Below are positions 48,447 through 57,855 of a DNA stretch of 64,000 nucleotides, one piece after another. The position numbers and the translations under genes are program-made. The notes beneath the pieces were generated by a model. It worked only from the letters and a program-made list of their open reading frames with translations, was not told the origin of the DNA and made no database searches. Source of the DNA: Brevibacterium sp. CBA3109 (GTDB lineage: Bacteria; Actinomycetota; Actinomycetes; Actinomycetales; Brevibacteriaceae); contig NZ_CP158281.1 of the NCBI RefSeq assembly GCF_040256645.1, positions 2,480,001 to 2,544,000 on the forward strand, read 5' to 3'. Numbering within the stretch: position 1 is the stretch's first letter; every line of letters starts with the position of its first letter.

Positions 48447-50390
48447 ATGAGCCGCTTTCCGTTTCTGATCAGGGAGTATCCGCTGGTGATCGCTACGCTT
48501 GTGGTCGCCGCAGTCGGTCTCATACTCCTGGCGACTCCTGCCGATGACGCCGCGCGACCGGTCGTGGGCGGGTTTGCACTCCTGATCGCGACTTGGGAAG
48601 CAATCGGGATGATCCGACAACTCATCAAAGGGCATGCCGGGCTCGATATTCTCGCTGTCACCGCGATCACCGCCGCGGTGCTCGTCGGCGAGCCCTGGGC
48701 AGCGCTCGTGGTGGTGCTGATGCTCACCGGGGGCACAGCTCTTGAGGACTACGCCGAGAATCGTTCCAAGCGGGAACTCACCGCACTGCTGCGTCAAGCT
48801 CCGCAACAGGCCATCCGCATCCTCCACGGCCGTGGCGTCAATCATTCCTCCGACGCGGTCACCGAGGACGTGCCCGCCGAAGCGGTCGAGGTGGGCGACC
48901 TGCTGCTCGTCCGCCCGGGCACTCTTGTGCCCGTGAACGCCATCCTCGAATCTGAGCACGCTGTGTTCGACGAGTCTTCGCTCACGGGAGAGAGCCTGCC
49001 AGTCGAACGCGACGCCGGGGAGAGAGTATCGAGTGGCGCGGTGAACGGGGCGACAGCAGTGACCATGCGTGCTGCGGCGCTCGCCTCGGACAGCGAATAC
49101 CAGCAGATCGTACGTCTTGTAGAGCAGGCGGCGGGCAGCAAGGCGAAAGTGGTGCGGCTTGCGGATCGGTATGCGGTACCGTTCACGGTGCTTTCGCTCG
49201 CCGTTGCCGGGATCGCCTGGGCCCTCAGCGGGGATGCCACCAGGTTCGCAGAGGTACTGGTCGTGGCTACGCCTTGCCCCTTGCTGATTGCAGCGCCGGT
49301 CGCGTTCCTAGGGGGTATGAGCCGTTCCGCGCGGTTCGGGCTGATTGTGAAGGGTGGCGGCACCCTTGAACAGCTGTCGAGGGTGCGCTCGGCGGCGTTC
49401 GACAAGACCGGCACGATCACCACTGGCAAACCTTTACTCGCACGCCTCCTCCCTGCCCCGGGCTTCGAGCAACACGAGTTGCTGCAGCTCGCGGCCTCGG
49501 CTGAGGTGTACTCTTCGCATGTGCTCGCCGATTCCGTTGTCGGGGCGGCGAAGAAATATGGCTTGGGACTCCTTGAAAGTGAACGGGCCGAGGAAGTCGC
49601 CACCAACGGTGTAGCCGCAGCCCTCCGTACCTCCCGCGCGCCGGACGCGACGGTGGTGCGAGTGGGCAAGGCCTCCTGGGTACGCGAGCACGCCTCCGAC
49701 GTTGTGCTCGCAGAACTCATGCCGGGCGAACTCGCGATCTACGTCGCAGCAGGCCCCCATTTCGCTGGAGCAATCGTCATGCGCGATCAGGTACGCATCG
49801 AAGCCAAGCAGGCGCTTCGTGATCTGGATGAACTCGGCGTTTCGCGCACGCTCATGGTGACCGGAGACGTTGCAGCCACGGCGGTGCCGATTGCACGGGA
49901 TCTCGGGATCAGCGAGGTACACGCAGAATGTCGCCCCGGAGACAAGGTGCGCATCATCGGCGGAGTGCAGCCCCGCCCGCTCATCATGATCGGCGACGGC
50001 CTCAACGATGCGCCTGTGCTCGCTGCCGCGGACATCGGTTTTGCGATGGGAGCACGGGGTGCGACCGCCGCGAGCGAGTCGGCTGACATCGTGAACCGCT
50101 ACGACACCCTTGCCTCACTGCCGCACGCGGTGAAGATCGGTAAAGACACGGTGCGGATCGCGTTGCAGAGTATCTGGCTCGGCATCATCATCAGCGCCGC
50201 ACTCATGCTCATCGCCGCTTTCGGCTTTCTACCAGCGCTTCTAGGGGCCTGGCTGCAGGAAGTCGTCGACCTCGTCGCGATTCTGGGGGCGCTCAGAGCA
50301 GTCGGGCCTCGGTCTGAAAGAGCCCCTCGTAGATCCTCGTCAAAAGAGGCTGCCGCTCTCAACTGTCACACCACTCGAGAAGGTGAGTGA
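48447..50390 (+). CDS. Heavy-metal P1B-type ATPase, TPC motif, no N-terminal metal domain
   Basis: A 647-residue ATP-driven cation pump. Phosphatase motif SSLTGESLPVERD, transmembrane ion site VATPCPLLIAAPVAF (TPC where copper pumps have CPC), phosphorylation site AFDKTGTITTGKP and hinge GDGLNDAPVLAAADIGFAMG are all present. There is no N-terminal HMA domain and it starts directly with membrane helices. The C-terminus is a polar tail ending TTREGE. The TPC motif is uncommon and its metal is not settled. Codon choice looks looser than in core genes, and it sits behind a tRNA with an integrase remnant, suggesting acquisition. Confidence 0.9.
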   Translation: MSRFPFLIREYPLVIATLVVAAVGLILLATPADDAARPVVGGFALLIATWEAIGMIRQLIKGHAGLDILAVTAITAAVLVGEPWAALVVVLMLTGGTALEDYAENRSKRELTALLRQAPQQAIRILHGRGVNHSSDAVTEDVPAEAVEVGDLLLVRPGTLVPVNAILESEHAVFDESSLTGESLPVERDAGERVSSGAVNGATAVTMRAAALASDSEYQQIVRLVEQAAGSKAKVVRLADRYAVPFTVLSLAVAGIAWALSGDATRFAEVLVVATPCPLLIAAPVAFLGGMSRSARFGLIVKGGGTLEQLSRVRSAAFDKTGTITTGKPLLARLLPAPGFEQHELLQLAASAEVYSSHVLADSVVGAAKKYGLGLLESERAEEVATNGVAAALRTSRAPDATVVRVGKASWVREHASDVVLAELMPGELAIYVAAGPHFAGAIVMRDQVRIEAKQALRDLDELGVSRTLMVTGDVAATAVPIARDLGISEVHAECRPGDKVRIIGGVQPRPLIMIGDGLNDAPVLAAADIGFAMGARGATAASESADIVNRYDTLASLPHAVKIGKDTVRIALQSIWLGIIISAALMLIAAFGFLPALLGAWLQEVVDLVAILGALRAVGPRSERAPRRSSSKEAAALNCHTTREGE

Positions 50391-50511
50391 ACCGACGACG
50401 GTCGGCTCAGCAGCCGGCCACCCTGGTCTAGCCCGTTGCCATAATGTTGGCCAACGTCTGAAGTGATTTCGAGCCGGTGTTCTCGGTGCGGGTGAATGGA
50501 TCATTTCAACC

Positions 50512-50521
50512 GGGGGGGGGG
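50512..50521 (+). repeat. Homopolymeric G tract (10 nt)
   Basis: Ten consecutive G residues follow CAACC at 50507-50511. Such tracts slip during replication and are typical contingency loci, but no intact gene is clearly placed across this one. Confidence 0.85.
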
Positions 50522-50583
50522 TGTAGTCATCAGTGTCCATCGACAACCCCGAACACCGCCCTCGCGATCGCCTCGGCGGATAC

Positions 50584-50663
<80 letters not shown>

Positions 50664-51240
50664 AATTCTCGATGGGCGGTGGGGAGTACGTCTGGATGAG
50701 CAACATGGTCTTTCAGAAGACCTTGCGCATCCAATTGACGTGGAGTTCGCTGCGAACGATGCGGTCGCCGCACATGCGGAAGTCGAACTCGGTGTCGACC
50801 AGGAAGAGTCCATCAGCCCCTGGATTGCCGCCATCTCCTGTATTACCGCGTTTGCGATGGTGCACTCATCCCATTTGTGACGATTCCCTTGCCTGTTGGG
50901 GAGCATCGAAACTGGGCCGCCGCCGTCGCGATCAGTTCGGTCCTTATCGGTTGATTCAGCCTCACACTCGGCGGTCCGTCGCGTGGTCGAGCGATCATGC
51001 GGAATCTGGTCATGGGTTGGCGGACAATGATCGCCACCTACCTGATCGGGATGCTCTTCAGGGCAGCAGCCGGGCGGTTTGGCCGTTGCGCTTTCAGGCG
51101 CGAGGGGTTCTGCACAGTCGAAACCTCTGCCCCCGCTGACAGATCGGCAGAGGCCACCGACTGGGAACCCGTTTGGCGATTTCGTACGATACCATCATAC
51201 GAAGCACCCCGAGAGACGTGAAGAAGGACCCGAACAAGTC

Positions 51241-51705
51241 ATGACAGATTCGTCAACCACTTCCGTTCGCCCTGTTGAATCGACCGATGAGACCCGCTGG
51301 CGTGAGCTCTTCCGCGGTTACCGCGAGTTCTACCACCTGCCGGAGTCCGAGGACATCGTCTCCCGGGTGTGGGGCTGGCTTATGGACTCCGCACACGAAT
51401 GCCAGGGCCTGGTTGCCGAGGCGGACGGCCGAATCGTCGCCATCGCCGACTTCCGGAGATTCTCGCGCCCGTCGACCGGCACGGTCGGCATCTGGCTCGA
51501 CGACCTCTTCACTGACTCTCAGGCTCGCGGAGCGGGTTCGGGCCGAGCGCTGATCACCCGATTGCAGGAGATCGCCGCGGCCGAGGGGCGCTCGGTTGTC
51601 CGGTGGATCACCGCGGACGACAACGCCGCGGCGCAGGTGCTCTATGACCGAGTCGGAACCAAAACCAACTGGCTCACCTACGATGCACAGCCGCAGGGCT
51701 CGTAG
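51241..51705 (+). CDS. GNAT-family acetyltransferase
   Basis: A 154-residue acetyltransferase of the GCN5 superfamily. The fold is visible from TSVRPVESTDETRWRELFRG through GTVGIWLDDLFTDSQARG, the acetyl-CoA loop RGAGSGRALI and a C-terminal WITADDNAAAQVLYDRVGTK. The ATG at 51241 is preceded by a polar, unlikely N-terminal frame that is rejected. Substrate not predictable. It lies in the accessory stretch and is followed by a decayed gene on the other strand. Confidence 0.88.
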   Translation: MTDSSTTSVRPVESTDETRWRELFRGYREFYHLPESEDIVSRVWGWLMDSAHECQGLVAEADGRIVAIADFRRFSRPSTGTVGIWLDDLFTDSQARGAGSGRALITRLQEIAAAEGRSVVRWITADDNAAAQVLYDRVGTKTNWLTYDAQPQGS

Positions 51706-52119
51706 GGCCGAGAAGCTTCCCGTCGACCGATGGCCCGCTTCCACTTCTGAAGTCGGCATCCTGGGCTTCGAGTGACAAGCCCTTGACGACAGCCTTGCTG
51801 TTGACTGCGAAATCCTCTGTCGCGAAGTAGCGAGCGGCTGCCAGAAAATGTTGGGAGTCTCTGCATTAATGCACCCCTGGTATCGCGACAGCAGTCGGGC
51901 ACTGTGCTTGGCTGGCCCGAAGCCAGCAGTCACAATGCTGCGATCCCATGCCCACCTGCCGGTGTTGGCCGCGGCGCGAAGATGCGCAACCGCCTGCTCG
52001 ACGGTCCAGTCTGACCACAGCGATTGCCCCTACCATTGCTCTGCAGAGAGGCCCTCAAGAAAACTCGCCAAGCGAGCACGTTCGGCGTGGATGAGTGCCC
52101 AGCTTTCGAGCTCAGTCAT
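51706..52119 (-). pseudogene. Decayed maleylpyruvate-isomerase-type mycothiol-dependent gene
   Basis: From an ATG at 52119 the minus strand reads MTELESWALIHAERARLASF then LEGLSAEQW and a TAG stop; without the stop it continues SLWSDWTVEQAVAHLRAA, NTGRWAWDRSIVTAGFGPAK. After about 51880 the text moves to other frames, where FAVNSKAVVKGLSLEAQDAD and FRSGSGPSVDGKLLG are the C-terminal family pattern. So one nonsense mutation, at least one frameshift and a truncated end. The intact family (TIGR03083-like) uses mycothiol, in keeping with an actinobacterial host. Confidence 0.85.
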
Positions 52120-52136
52120 AGGGCTTCCTCATTCCA

Positions 52137-52595
52137 TCAGGGCGCGAACACCGACTCAAACCGCTCGCACACGACGAGCATATCTTCACTGAACCCGTCG
52201 GCGCCCTGACAATGCTCGGCCCAGAACCTCTCATGGATCTCTCGCCACGCCGCAAGACTTCGGTCACCTTCTCCTTCGGAATACGCGTGCTCAGCGCTGA
52301 CCTGAGAAAACGGCACGATGTCAACGGCCGTGGTGACGATGACGGCCCGTGGCTGGCCTCTGCTGTCGAGGATCACGCTCGCCTGTCCGACCTCCGGAAC
52401 CGGCTCACCGTCGGCCTTCACGTCCTGCATTGCCGAGGCAGTTCCCGTCTTCGCACAGTCAAGGACAAGCGTCAGCAGCTCGTCCGCGTGTGCCGCAGTC
52501 GCGCCGAACGCCCACGCCTCGGGCACAGCAACGGGAAGAGTCGGCACCGCACTTCGCGCTTCCGCCCAGAACCTATCGAGAATCATGTCGGTCAT
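52137..52595 (-). CDS. ASCH-domain protein
   Basis: A 152-residue cytosolic protein. The ASCH fold (RNA-binding-like beta barrel) is recognisable from AVPEAWAFGATAAHADELLT, GTASAMQDVKADGEPVPEVG and VIVTTAVDIVPFSQVSAEHA, with YSEGEGDRSLAAWREIHERF and W near the C-terminus. Some ASCH proteins have nuclease or amidohydrolase activity, but the residues needed for assignment are not distinctive here. The ATG at 52595 has GGGGAG 5 nt upstream. Confidence 0.85.
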   Translation of the reverse strand: MTDMILDRFWAEARSAVPTLPVAVPEAWAFGATAAHADELLTLVLDCAKTGTASAMQDVKADGEPVPEVGQASVILDSRGQPRAVIVTTAVDIVPFSQVSAEHAYSEGEGDRSLAAWREIHERFWAEHCQGADGFSEDMLVVCERFESVFAP

Positions 52596-52655
52596 AGTCT
52601 CCCCAGGAATTCTTCGGTCTTCACCCTCGCAGATAATCTTATACCCCGCCTATTG

Positions 52656-52680
52656 CAATAGTGTGTGTCGCACACTATTG
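52656..52680. promoter_or_regulatory. Inverted repeat, probable PadR operator
   Basis: CAATAGTGTG (52656-52665), a 5-nt spacer, then CACACTATTG (52671-52680): a perfect 10-bp dyad ending 8 nt before the PadR-family ATG. Autoregulation is the likely role. Confidence 0.7.
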
Positions 52681-52688
52681 TGTGAAAC

Positions 52689-53036
52689 ATGAACGAGGAT
52701 GCAGAGCAGGCACTGGCGACACACGAACAGGAACTGAGACGAGGAACCGTAGTCTTCGCCAGCCTCGTCGCCTGTCGTCAGCCACAGTACGGATACTCGC
52801 TGCTGACGACACTCACCGAAGCCGGCGTCGCAACAGAGGCCAACACCCTCTACCCTCTGTTGCGTCGACTCGAGAAACAGGGGCTGCTCAGCGCCGAATG
52901 GAATACGGAGCAGGTTCGTCCGCGCAAGTACTACACCGTCACCACCAGTGGAGCCGAGGTTGCCGCAGCGCTCCACTCCCAATGGCTGGAACTCAACACC
53001 AGCATCACGAAACTCTGGAAAGAAGGCACACCATGA
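52689..53036 (+). CDS. PadR-family regulator
   Basis: A 115-residue winged-helix regulator: GTVVFASLVACRQPQYGYSL, LTEAGVATEANTLYPLLRRL, EKQGLLSAEWNTEQ and RPRKYYTVTTSGAEVAAAL are the standard PadR elements. It has a perfect dyad at its promoter and overlaps the HAAS-type membrane protein by 4 bp (ATGA). PadR members often repress exporters or drug-tolerance genes and respond to small aromatic molecules; the inducer here is unknown. Confidence 0.95.
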   Translation: MNEDAEQALATHEQELRRGTVVFASLVACRQPQYGYSLLTTLTEAGVATEANTLYPLLRRLEKQGLLSAEWNTEQVRPRKYYTVTTSGAEVAAALHSQWLELNTSITKLWKEGTP

Positions 53037-53998
53037 GTGCGCTCACCGACGTCTACGTCGACAACGTAATCGGCCGCCTGCCGGAGAACTCCCGGGGTGA
53101 CATCGCGGCAGAGATCAGGGCCACGATCGGCGATATGGTCGAGCACCGCCTCGGCAGCCTGGATCATCCTGCGCAAGCGCAGACCGCGGCTGCCGAGCGC
53201 GAGGTACTCGAAGAGCTCGGCGATCCGGTCCAGCTCTCACTGGAATACACGAACTCACCGCAGCACCTCATCGGGCCGAAGTCCTATCCGCTCTTCCTGT
53301 GGGCTATGCGGTGGGTGATCCCCCTCGTCGCTGTGATCTCGGTGACCGCGAATGCCATCACCTTCATCGCCACCCAGGACACCGTCCAGATCGGAGCACT
53401 GATCGGTCAGCTCGTCGGCAACACTGTCACCGCACTGCTCGTCACCTTCGCGACAATCACGATCATCCTCGCTCTTCGCGACCGCGGTCTCAGCGGTGGT
53501 GCCGGCGAGACGGTCAACGGCACCAGGAAGTCATGGTCGGTCGATCAGCTGCGCGCAACGGATGTGAAGGCAAAGCAGATCCGCGCCGAGGCGATCCTGG
53601 GTCTGATCTTCATCGTCCTCCTGGCCCTGGTCCCGTTCATCCCGACCTCTCTGTTCTACGTCGGCCATCTCAACAATGGCCAGCCCTTCATCAACCCGGA
53701 ACTGGGATCCGGATGGTTCCTCGGATACTGGGGATTCCTGGTGCTCATGGCCATCGTCGAGGTCGTGAAGCTGGTCCGCTCATCGACAAGTCCAGCTGTG
53801 CTCCTCGGCGGGGCGGTCATCGACGCCGCGATGGCCGTCTTCCTCACGATCGCGCTGCTGACCCAACAGGTCCTGCATCCGGAGCTGACGAGTGCTTCTG
53901 GCGCCGACGTCCAGCAGACCATCACCGTGGTCGCGATCTGGGTCATCGTGATCTGGGATCAGATCAGCACGTGGCGCACCCATCGCACGAGCCGCTGA
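53033..53998 (+). CDS. HAAS/DUF1700-type membrane protein
   Basis: A 321-residue protein. A helical N-terminal domain (MSALTDVYVDNVIGRLPENS, DIAAEIRATIGDMVEHRLG, then EVLEELGDPVQLSLEYTNSP) is the HAAS pattern seen downstream of PadR regulators. Then five to six membrane helices, including AMRWVIPLVAVISVTANAI, AILGLIFIVLLALVPFI and AVFLTIALLTQQVL. Such PadR-HAAS pairs are thought to sense envelope or drug stress, but a mechanism is not established. It precedes a UvrA-like ATPase on the same strand. Confidence 0.85.
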   Translation: MSALTDVYVDNVIGRLPENSRGDIAAEIRATIGDMVEHRLGSLDHPAQAQTAAAEREVLEELGDPVQLSLEYTNSPQHLIGPKSYPLFLWAMRWVIPLVAVISVTANAITFIATQDTVQIGALIGQLVGNTVTALLVTFATITIILALRDRGLSGGAGETVNGTRKSWSVDQLRATDVKAKQIRAEAILGLIFIVLLALVPFIPTSLFYVGHLNNGQPFINPELGSGWFLGYWGFLVLMAIVEVVKLVRSSTSPAVLLGGAVIDAAMAVFLTIALLTQQVLHPELTSASGADVQQTITVVAIWVIVIWDQISTWRTHRTSR

Positions 53999-54062
53999 CC
54001 GCGATACTCTTATCCGGGTGCTTCCTCACAGTTGCACCCGGACAAGAGAAAGAGGCCAGCCC

Positions 54063-56561
54063 ATGACCGAGCAGATCGGCGTCGTCGGTGCCCGCGAGCA
54101 CAATCTCTCCGGATTCTCCGTTTCCCTGCCGCACCGGCAGCTCATCGGAATCTGCGGTGTCTCAGGCTCCGGCAAGTCGTCCCTGGCCTTCGACACCATC
54201 TACGCAGAGGCGCAGCGCCGCTACCTCGAATCGGTCTCTCCCTTCACCCGGCATCTCCTCGGCGCGGTCTCCGCACCCCAGGTCGATCGGATCACTGGTC
54301 TTCCTGCCGCGATCGCGGTCAAGCAGCTTGTGTCGACACCTCCGGAGAATTCGAGCGTGGGCACCCTCTCCCAGGTTTCTGACCTGCTGCGGGTGCTGTT
54401 CTCCCGCTTCGGCGACTACCCCACCGGACAGGGGCGTCTGCTCGCTTCGGCATTCTCCCCGAACACCGTCGAGGGCGCTTGCCCGACGTGTGCGGCGAAG
54501 GGCAGCATCCATGATCTCGACCTCGACGCCGCAGTCCCCGACGAGTCACTGACCATCCGGGAAGGGGCGATCGCCGCATGGCCGGGAGGGTGGCTGGGCC
54601 GGAACTTCAGACACCTCGTCGAGGCCATGGACATCGACGTCGACATCTCCTGGAGCAAGTTGCCCGCCGACACTCGCACCTGGCTGCTGACCACGGAGGA
54701 CACCCCCTCGCTGACGGTCAACCCCGCCGACATCCGCGATCATGTCGCCCGCGAGTACACGGGTAAGTTCCGCAGTGCCCGCAGGTACCTGCTCGACACG
54801 ATGGTCACGACAGGCAGCGCCTCCGTCCGCGAGCGCACCGAGTCGTTCCTCAGCAACGAACTCTGCCCCGACTGCCACGGCAGCCGCATCAATCCGGCAG
54901 CTCTGTCGGTGACGATCGGCGGCGCCAATATCGCCGAGGTGGCCACCCGCAGTCTCACGGAACTGGCCACCTCGATCCACTCTGCCATCACCGCCGACCT
55001 CGACCGTGACCACAATGAGGCGAAGCGATTCTCCGGGGCCACCGATGACGCCGCCCAGGTCCTCCTCGACGAACTCGACAAACGTACGGCAGTCATCGAG
55101 CGCCTCGGCGTCGGCTATCTACCGCCCGAGCGCTCGGCGGCCACCCTCTCCCCCGGTGAGCTGCAGCGACTGCGCTTGGCAGCCCACCTGCACAGCGGCC
55201 TGCACGGCATGGTCTATGTCTTCGACGAACTCTCCACCGGACTGCACCCGAAAGACACCGATCACCTCTTCACCCATATTGAGGCTCTGCGCGATGCCGG
55301 CAACACGGTCATCCTCGTCGAACACGACATGGAGCTGGTCCGCCGCTGCGATTGGGTCGTCGAACTCGGCCCCGGTGGCGGTGCCCGGGGAGGTCAGCTG
55401 ATGTTCTCCGGCCCCGTCGCCGAGGCACTGGACGGGCAGAGCTCGACAGCTGTGCGCCTGCGCAACGAGGCACCCAGCGAACCCTGGCGAGACCCCCAGG
55501 AATTCGGGGGCTGGGCCCGATGCACGGGACTGTCGGCGAACAACCTCGACGGTCTGACTCTGTCCTTTCCCATCGGAGGGCTGACGACCCTGACGGGAGT
55601 CTCCGGGGCCGGTAAGAGCTCCGTGCTGCGATCGGTGGCGACGCTGGCCAGAAGCGCTGGAGCCTCCCCGTTCGACGGTGACGAGGAGCCGCAGACGATA
55701 CCTCGCAGCAGCAGTGGTGAGCGAAACGACCTTGCCGAGGCACACGCCACCGGACTTGAGGTCTTCGACCGGGTGGTCAGCTTCGATCAGTCCACCATCG
55801 GCCGGTCGCCGCGATCGGTCATCGGCACCTACCTGGGCATCTTCGACAAGATCCGCAGCCTCTTCGCGAAGACCGACCTGGCCCGCAGTCGTGGCTTCAC
55901 CGCTTCACAGTTCTCCTTCAACACGGCTCGGGGACGGTGCCCACGCTGCGAGGGCCTGGGCATCATCACCATCGACCTCGTTCATCTGCCCGCCTCCAGC
56001 GGCACCTGCCCCGAATGCGAAGGTCGCCGGTTCACCGAGGAGACTCTCGAAGTCACAGTCGAGGAACTGACCATCTCGGATGTGCTCAATCTGTCGATCG
56101 ATGCAGCCGCGACCGTCTTCGCCGAACGCCTGGGACTCATCGCCCATTTCGAAGTCCTGCAGAGAGTCGGCCTGGGTGGCCTGCTCCTCGGACAGTCCTC
56201 GGCGACCCTGTCCGGCGGTGAGGCACAGCGGCTGCGTCTGGCCGCCGTGATGCGAGCCAGGAAACGACGTGAGGCCTCACTGTTCATCCTCGATGAACCG
56301 GCCAACGGCCTGCATCCCAGTGATGCTCGGGTGCTGGGGCAGCTCTTCCGCCAGATCGTCGACGAAGGCGATACGATCCTCATCGCAGATCACAATATGG
56401 AGCTGGCCGCCGGCTCCGATTGGCTCATCGACATGGGTCCCGGTCCCGGTCCAGACGGTGGCCAGATCGTCGCCGAGGGGCTTCCCCATGACGTGGCTGC
56501 GGCTGGCGTCGGTGCCACGGCCGAAGTGCTGTCCGCAAGATTCGGCACCGCTGGTTGTTAG
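54063..56561 (+). CDS. UvrA2-like ABC ATPase (UvrA paralogue)
   Basis: An 832-residue UvrA-type protein with two ABC modules: Walker A sites GICGVSGSGKSSLAFDTIYA and TLTGVSGAGKSSVLRSVATL, and signature LSPGELQRL and LSGGEAQRLRLAA. Zinc fingers appear as CPTCAAKG, CPDCHGSR and CPRCEGLG/CPECEGRR. It is about 100 residues shorter than UvrA proper, as in class II UvrA2/DrrC-like proteins that lack the UvrB-binding region. Those associate with resistance to DNA-binding compounds. The ATG at 54063 is chosen over 54018. Adjacent PadR and HAAS genes suggest inducible drug tolerance. Confidence 0.9.
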   Translation: MTEQIGVVGAREHNLSGFSVSLPHRQLIGICGVSGSGKSSLAFDTIYAEAQRRYLESVSPFTRHLLGAVSAPQVDRITGLPAAIAVKQLVSTPPENSSVGTLSQVSDLLRVLFSRFGDYPTGQGRLLASAFSPNTVEGACPTCAAKGSIHDLDLDAAVPDESLTIREGAIAAWPGGWLGRNFRHLVEAMDIDVDISWSKLPADTRTWLLTTEDTPSLTVNPADIRDHVAREYTGKFRSARRYLLDTMVTTGSASVRERTESFLSNELCPDCHGSRINPAALSVTIGGANIAEVATRSLTELATSIHSAITADLDRDHNEAKRFSGATDDAAQVLLDELDKRTAVIERLGVGYLPPERSAATLSPGELQRLRLAAHLHSGLHGMVYVFDELSTGLHPKDTDHLFTHIEALRDAGNTVILVEHDMELVRRCDWVVELGPGGGARGGQLMFSGPVAEALDGQSSTAVRLRNEAPSEPWRDPQEFGGWARCTGLSANNLDGLTLSFPIGGLTTLTGVSGAGKSSVLRSVATLARSAGASPFDGDEEPQTIPRSSSGERNDLAEAHATGLEVFDRVVSFDQSTIGRSPRSVIGTYLGIFDKIRSLFAKTDLARSRGFTASQFSFNTARGRCPRCEGLGIITIDLVHLPASSGTCPECEGRRFTEETLEVTVEELTISDVLNLSIDAAATVFAERLGLIAHFEVLQRVGLGGLLLGQSSATLSGGEAQRLRLAAVMRARKRREASLFILDEPANGLHPSDARVLGQLFRQIVDEGDTILIADHNMELAAGSDWLIDMGPGPGPDGGQIVAEGLPHDVAAAGVGATAEVLSARFGTAGC

Positions 56562-56569
56562 CTGCGACT

Positions 56570-56630
56570 TGTCAGCGCCCGTCTACTCATGTCAGCGCCG
56601 GCTGCGATGTTCAGCGGCGGCTGCGGATGA
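56570..56630. repeat. 20-bp tandem repeat, three copies, over a stop codon
   Basis: Units start at 56570, 56590 and 56610; the first two share TGTCAGCGCC and the third reads TTCAGCGGCG. The second and third also share GGCTGCG. The TCA at 56611-56613 is the stop of the minus-strand methyltransferase, so its last codons plus stop are repeated downstream. Confidence 0.75.
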
Positions 56631-57855
56631 CCGTGAACTTGCTGGTGCGAGCGACCTGTTCGCTGGCTCCGATGACGCGTTCCAAGGTCTCCCGGTAGTC
56701 CAGGTGTGAGTTGTAGACAGTGAGGACCTGCCCACCGGGAGCAAGCAGCTGGGCCGCCGCGGCCATGAGGCCGGCAGCAGTGTCGGTTTCGATGGTCGTG
56801 CCCTGGTGGAAGGGCGGGTTGAGCAGGATCAGATCATATCCGCCGGCGCTCACCGCCGAGTCTCCACCGGTCAGAGCCTGCACATCCGTGGCATCGGCGA
56901 GGATGGTCTCGACCTCGAGTCCGTTCGCCTCCGCGGTCTCCCTCGCCGAGGTGACCGCCGCCTTCGACACATCCACGCCGGTGCCCTTCTTCGCAGCTGT
57001 CACCCGCATCGCTGCCGTGAGCAGCCATCCGTTCCCACACCCAAGGTCAAGGACGGATTTCGGGGAACCAGGAACCGCCTCGACGGTCTGAGATTGGGCG
57101 GGCTGAGTTGCGGCGGCCAGAGCTGTGAGCAACGCGGTCGAACCCTCATCACTCTTGATCCCAGAGAAACAGGCTCCATGGGCTCTGACCTGGAGCACAC
57201 CGGTGGCCGGATGATCGATAGTGCCACGCCTGGGGAAGCTCGGCAGACTGGGTGAGGACAGTGGGCGGCTGCCGATGATCATTCGATGTTTGCCGACGCC
57301 CGGGGAAACATCGACTCGAGCGTAGCCACGGGCAAGTTCTTTGTTGACGGCCCGGCTCATCGAGTCGCTGCGGCCGATGACGATGACCGTGGACACGTGC
57401 GCTTGGACTGCCGCGATGGTTTCGGCCAAGGCATGGGTGGCCTTCGGCGCGTTGACAACCGCCCAGACCTGATCCCGTTCCGGAGTGAAGGCAGGGAGAT
57501 CGTCGATGGGGCTGGTCCGATCTGCTACCTCGGCGACGGTGTGTGCCTCGTCCACTCGGTCGTTGTACGTGCCCACGGGCGCGATCTCGCTCAGCAGACG
57601 CGACTGCAGTCCCTGGCCGTCATCGACGATGAGGATCTCGTGCGGAAGTCCCGCGACCACCTCAGCGGCAACGAACGTTCCGTCCGTGGCTCGACCGGAG
57701 ACATCGAGCTCTCCGCTGCGTCGACCCAGCACGTACTCGGTGAGGATCCTGGCCTGAGGGAATCCCGGAACTTCAGCAAGCTCGGGAAACTGTTCCAGCA
57801 GATCCTGACTGCGTTGGCGGGCAGGAGAATCCGGAGACAGCAGGGATGAAGGCAT
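56611..57855 (-). CDS. Class I methyltransferase, RlmG/RsmC-like
   Basis: A 414-residue SAM-dependent enzyme. The N-terminal half (about 1-200) is a degenerate methyltransferase-like domain, as in RsmC/RlmG; the C-terminal half is active, with the SAM loop SVLDLGCGNGWLLTAAM, acidic motif TGVDVSKAAVTSARETAEAN and catalytic LILLNPPFHQGTTIETDTA. The NPPF motif is that of N2-guanine methylation, so an rRNA target is likely, by family. Begins at an ATG at 57855. Confidence 0.9.
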   Translation of the reverse strand: MPSSLLSPDSPARQRSQDLLEQFPELAEVPGFPQARILTEYVLGRRSGELDVSGRATDGTFVAAEVVAGLPHEILIVDDGQGLQSRLLSEIAPVGTYNDRVDEAHTVAEVADRTSPIDDLPAFTPERDQVWAVVNAPKATHALAETIAAVQAHVSTVIVIGRSDSMSRAVNKELARGYARVDVSPGVGKHRMIIGSRPLSSPSLPSFPRRGTIDHPATGVLQVRAHGACFSGIKSDEGSTALLTALAAATQPAQSQTVEAVPGSPKSVLDLGCGNGWLLTAAMRVTAAKKGTGVDVSKAAVTSARETAEANGLEVETILADATDVQALTGGDSAVSAGGYDLILLNPPFHQGTTIETDTAAGLMAAAAQLLAPGGQVLTVYNSHLDYRETLERVIGASEQVARTSKFTVIRSRR

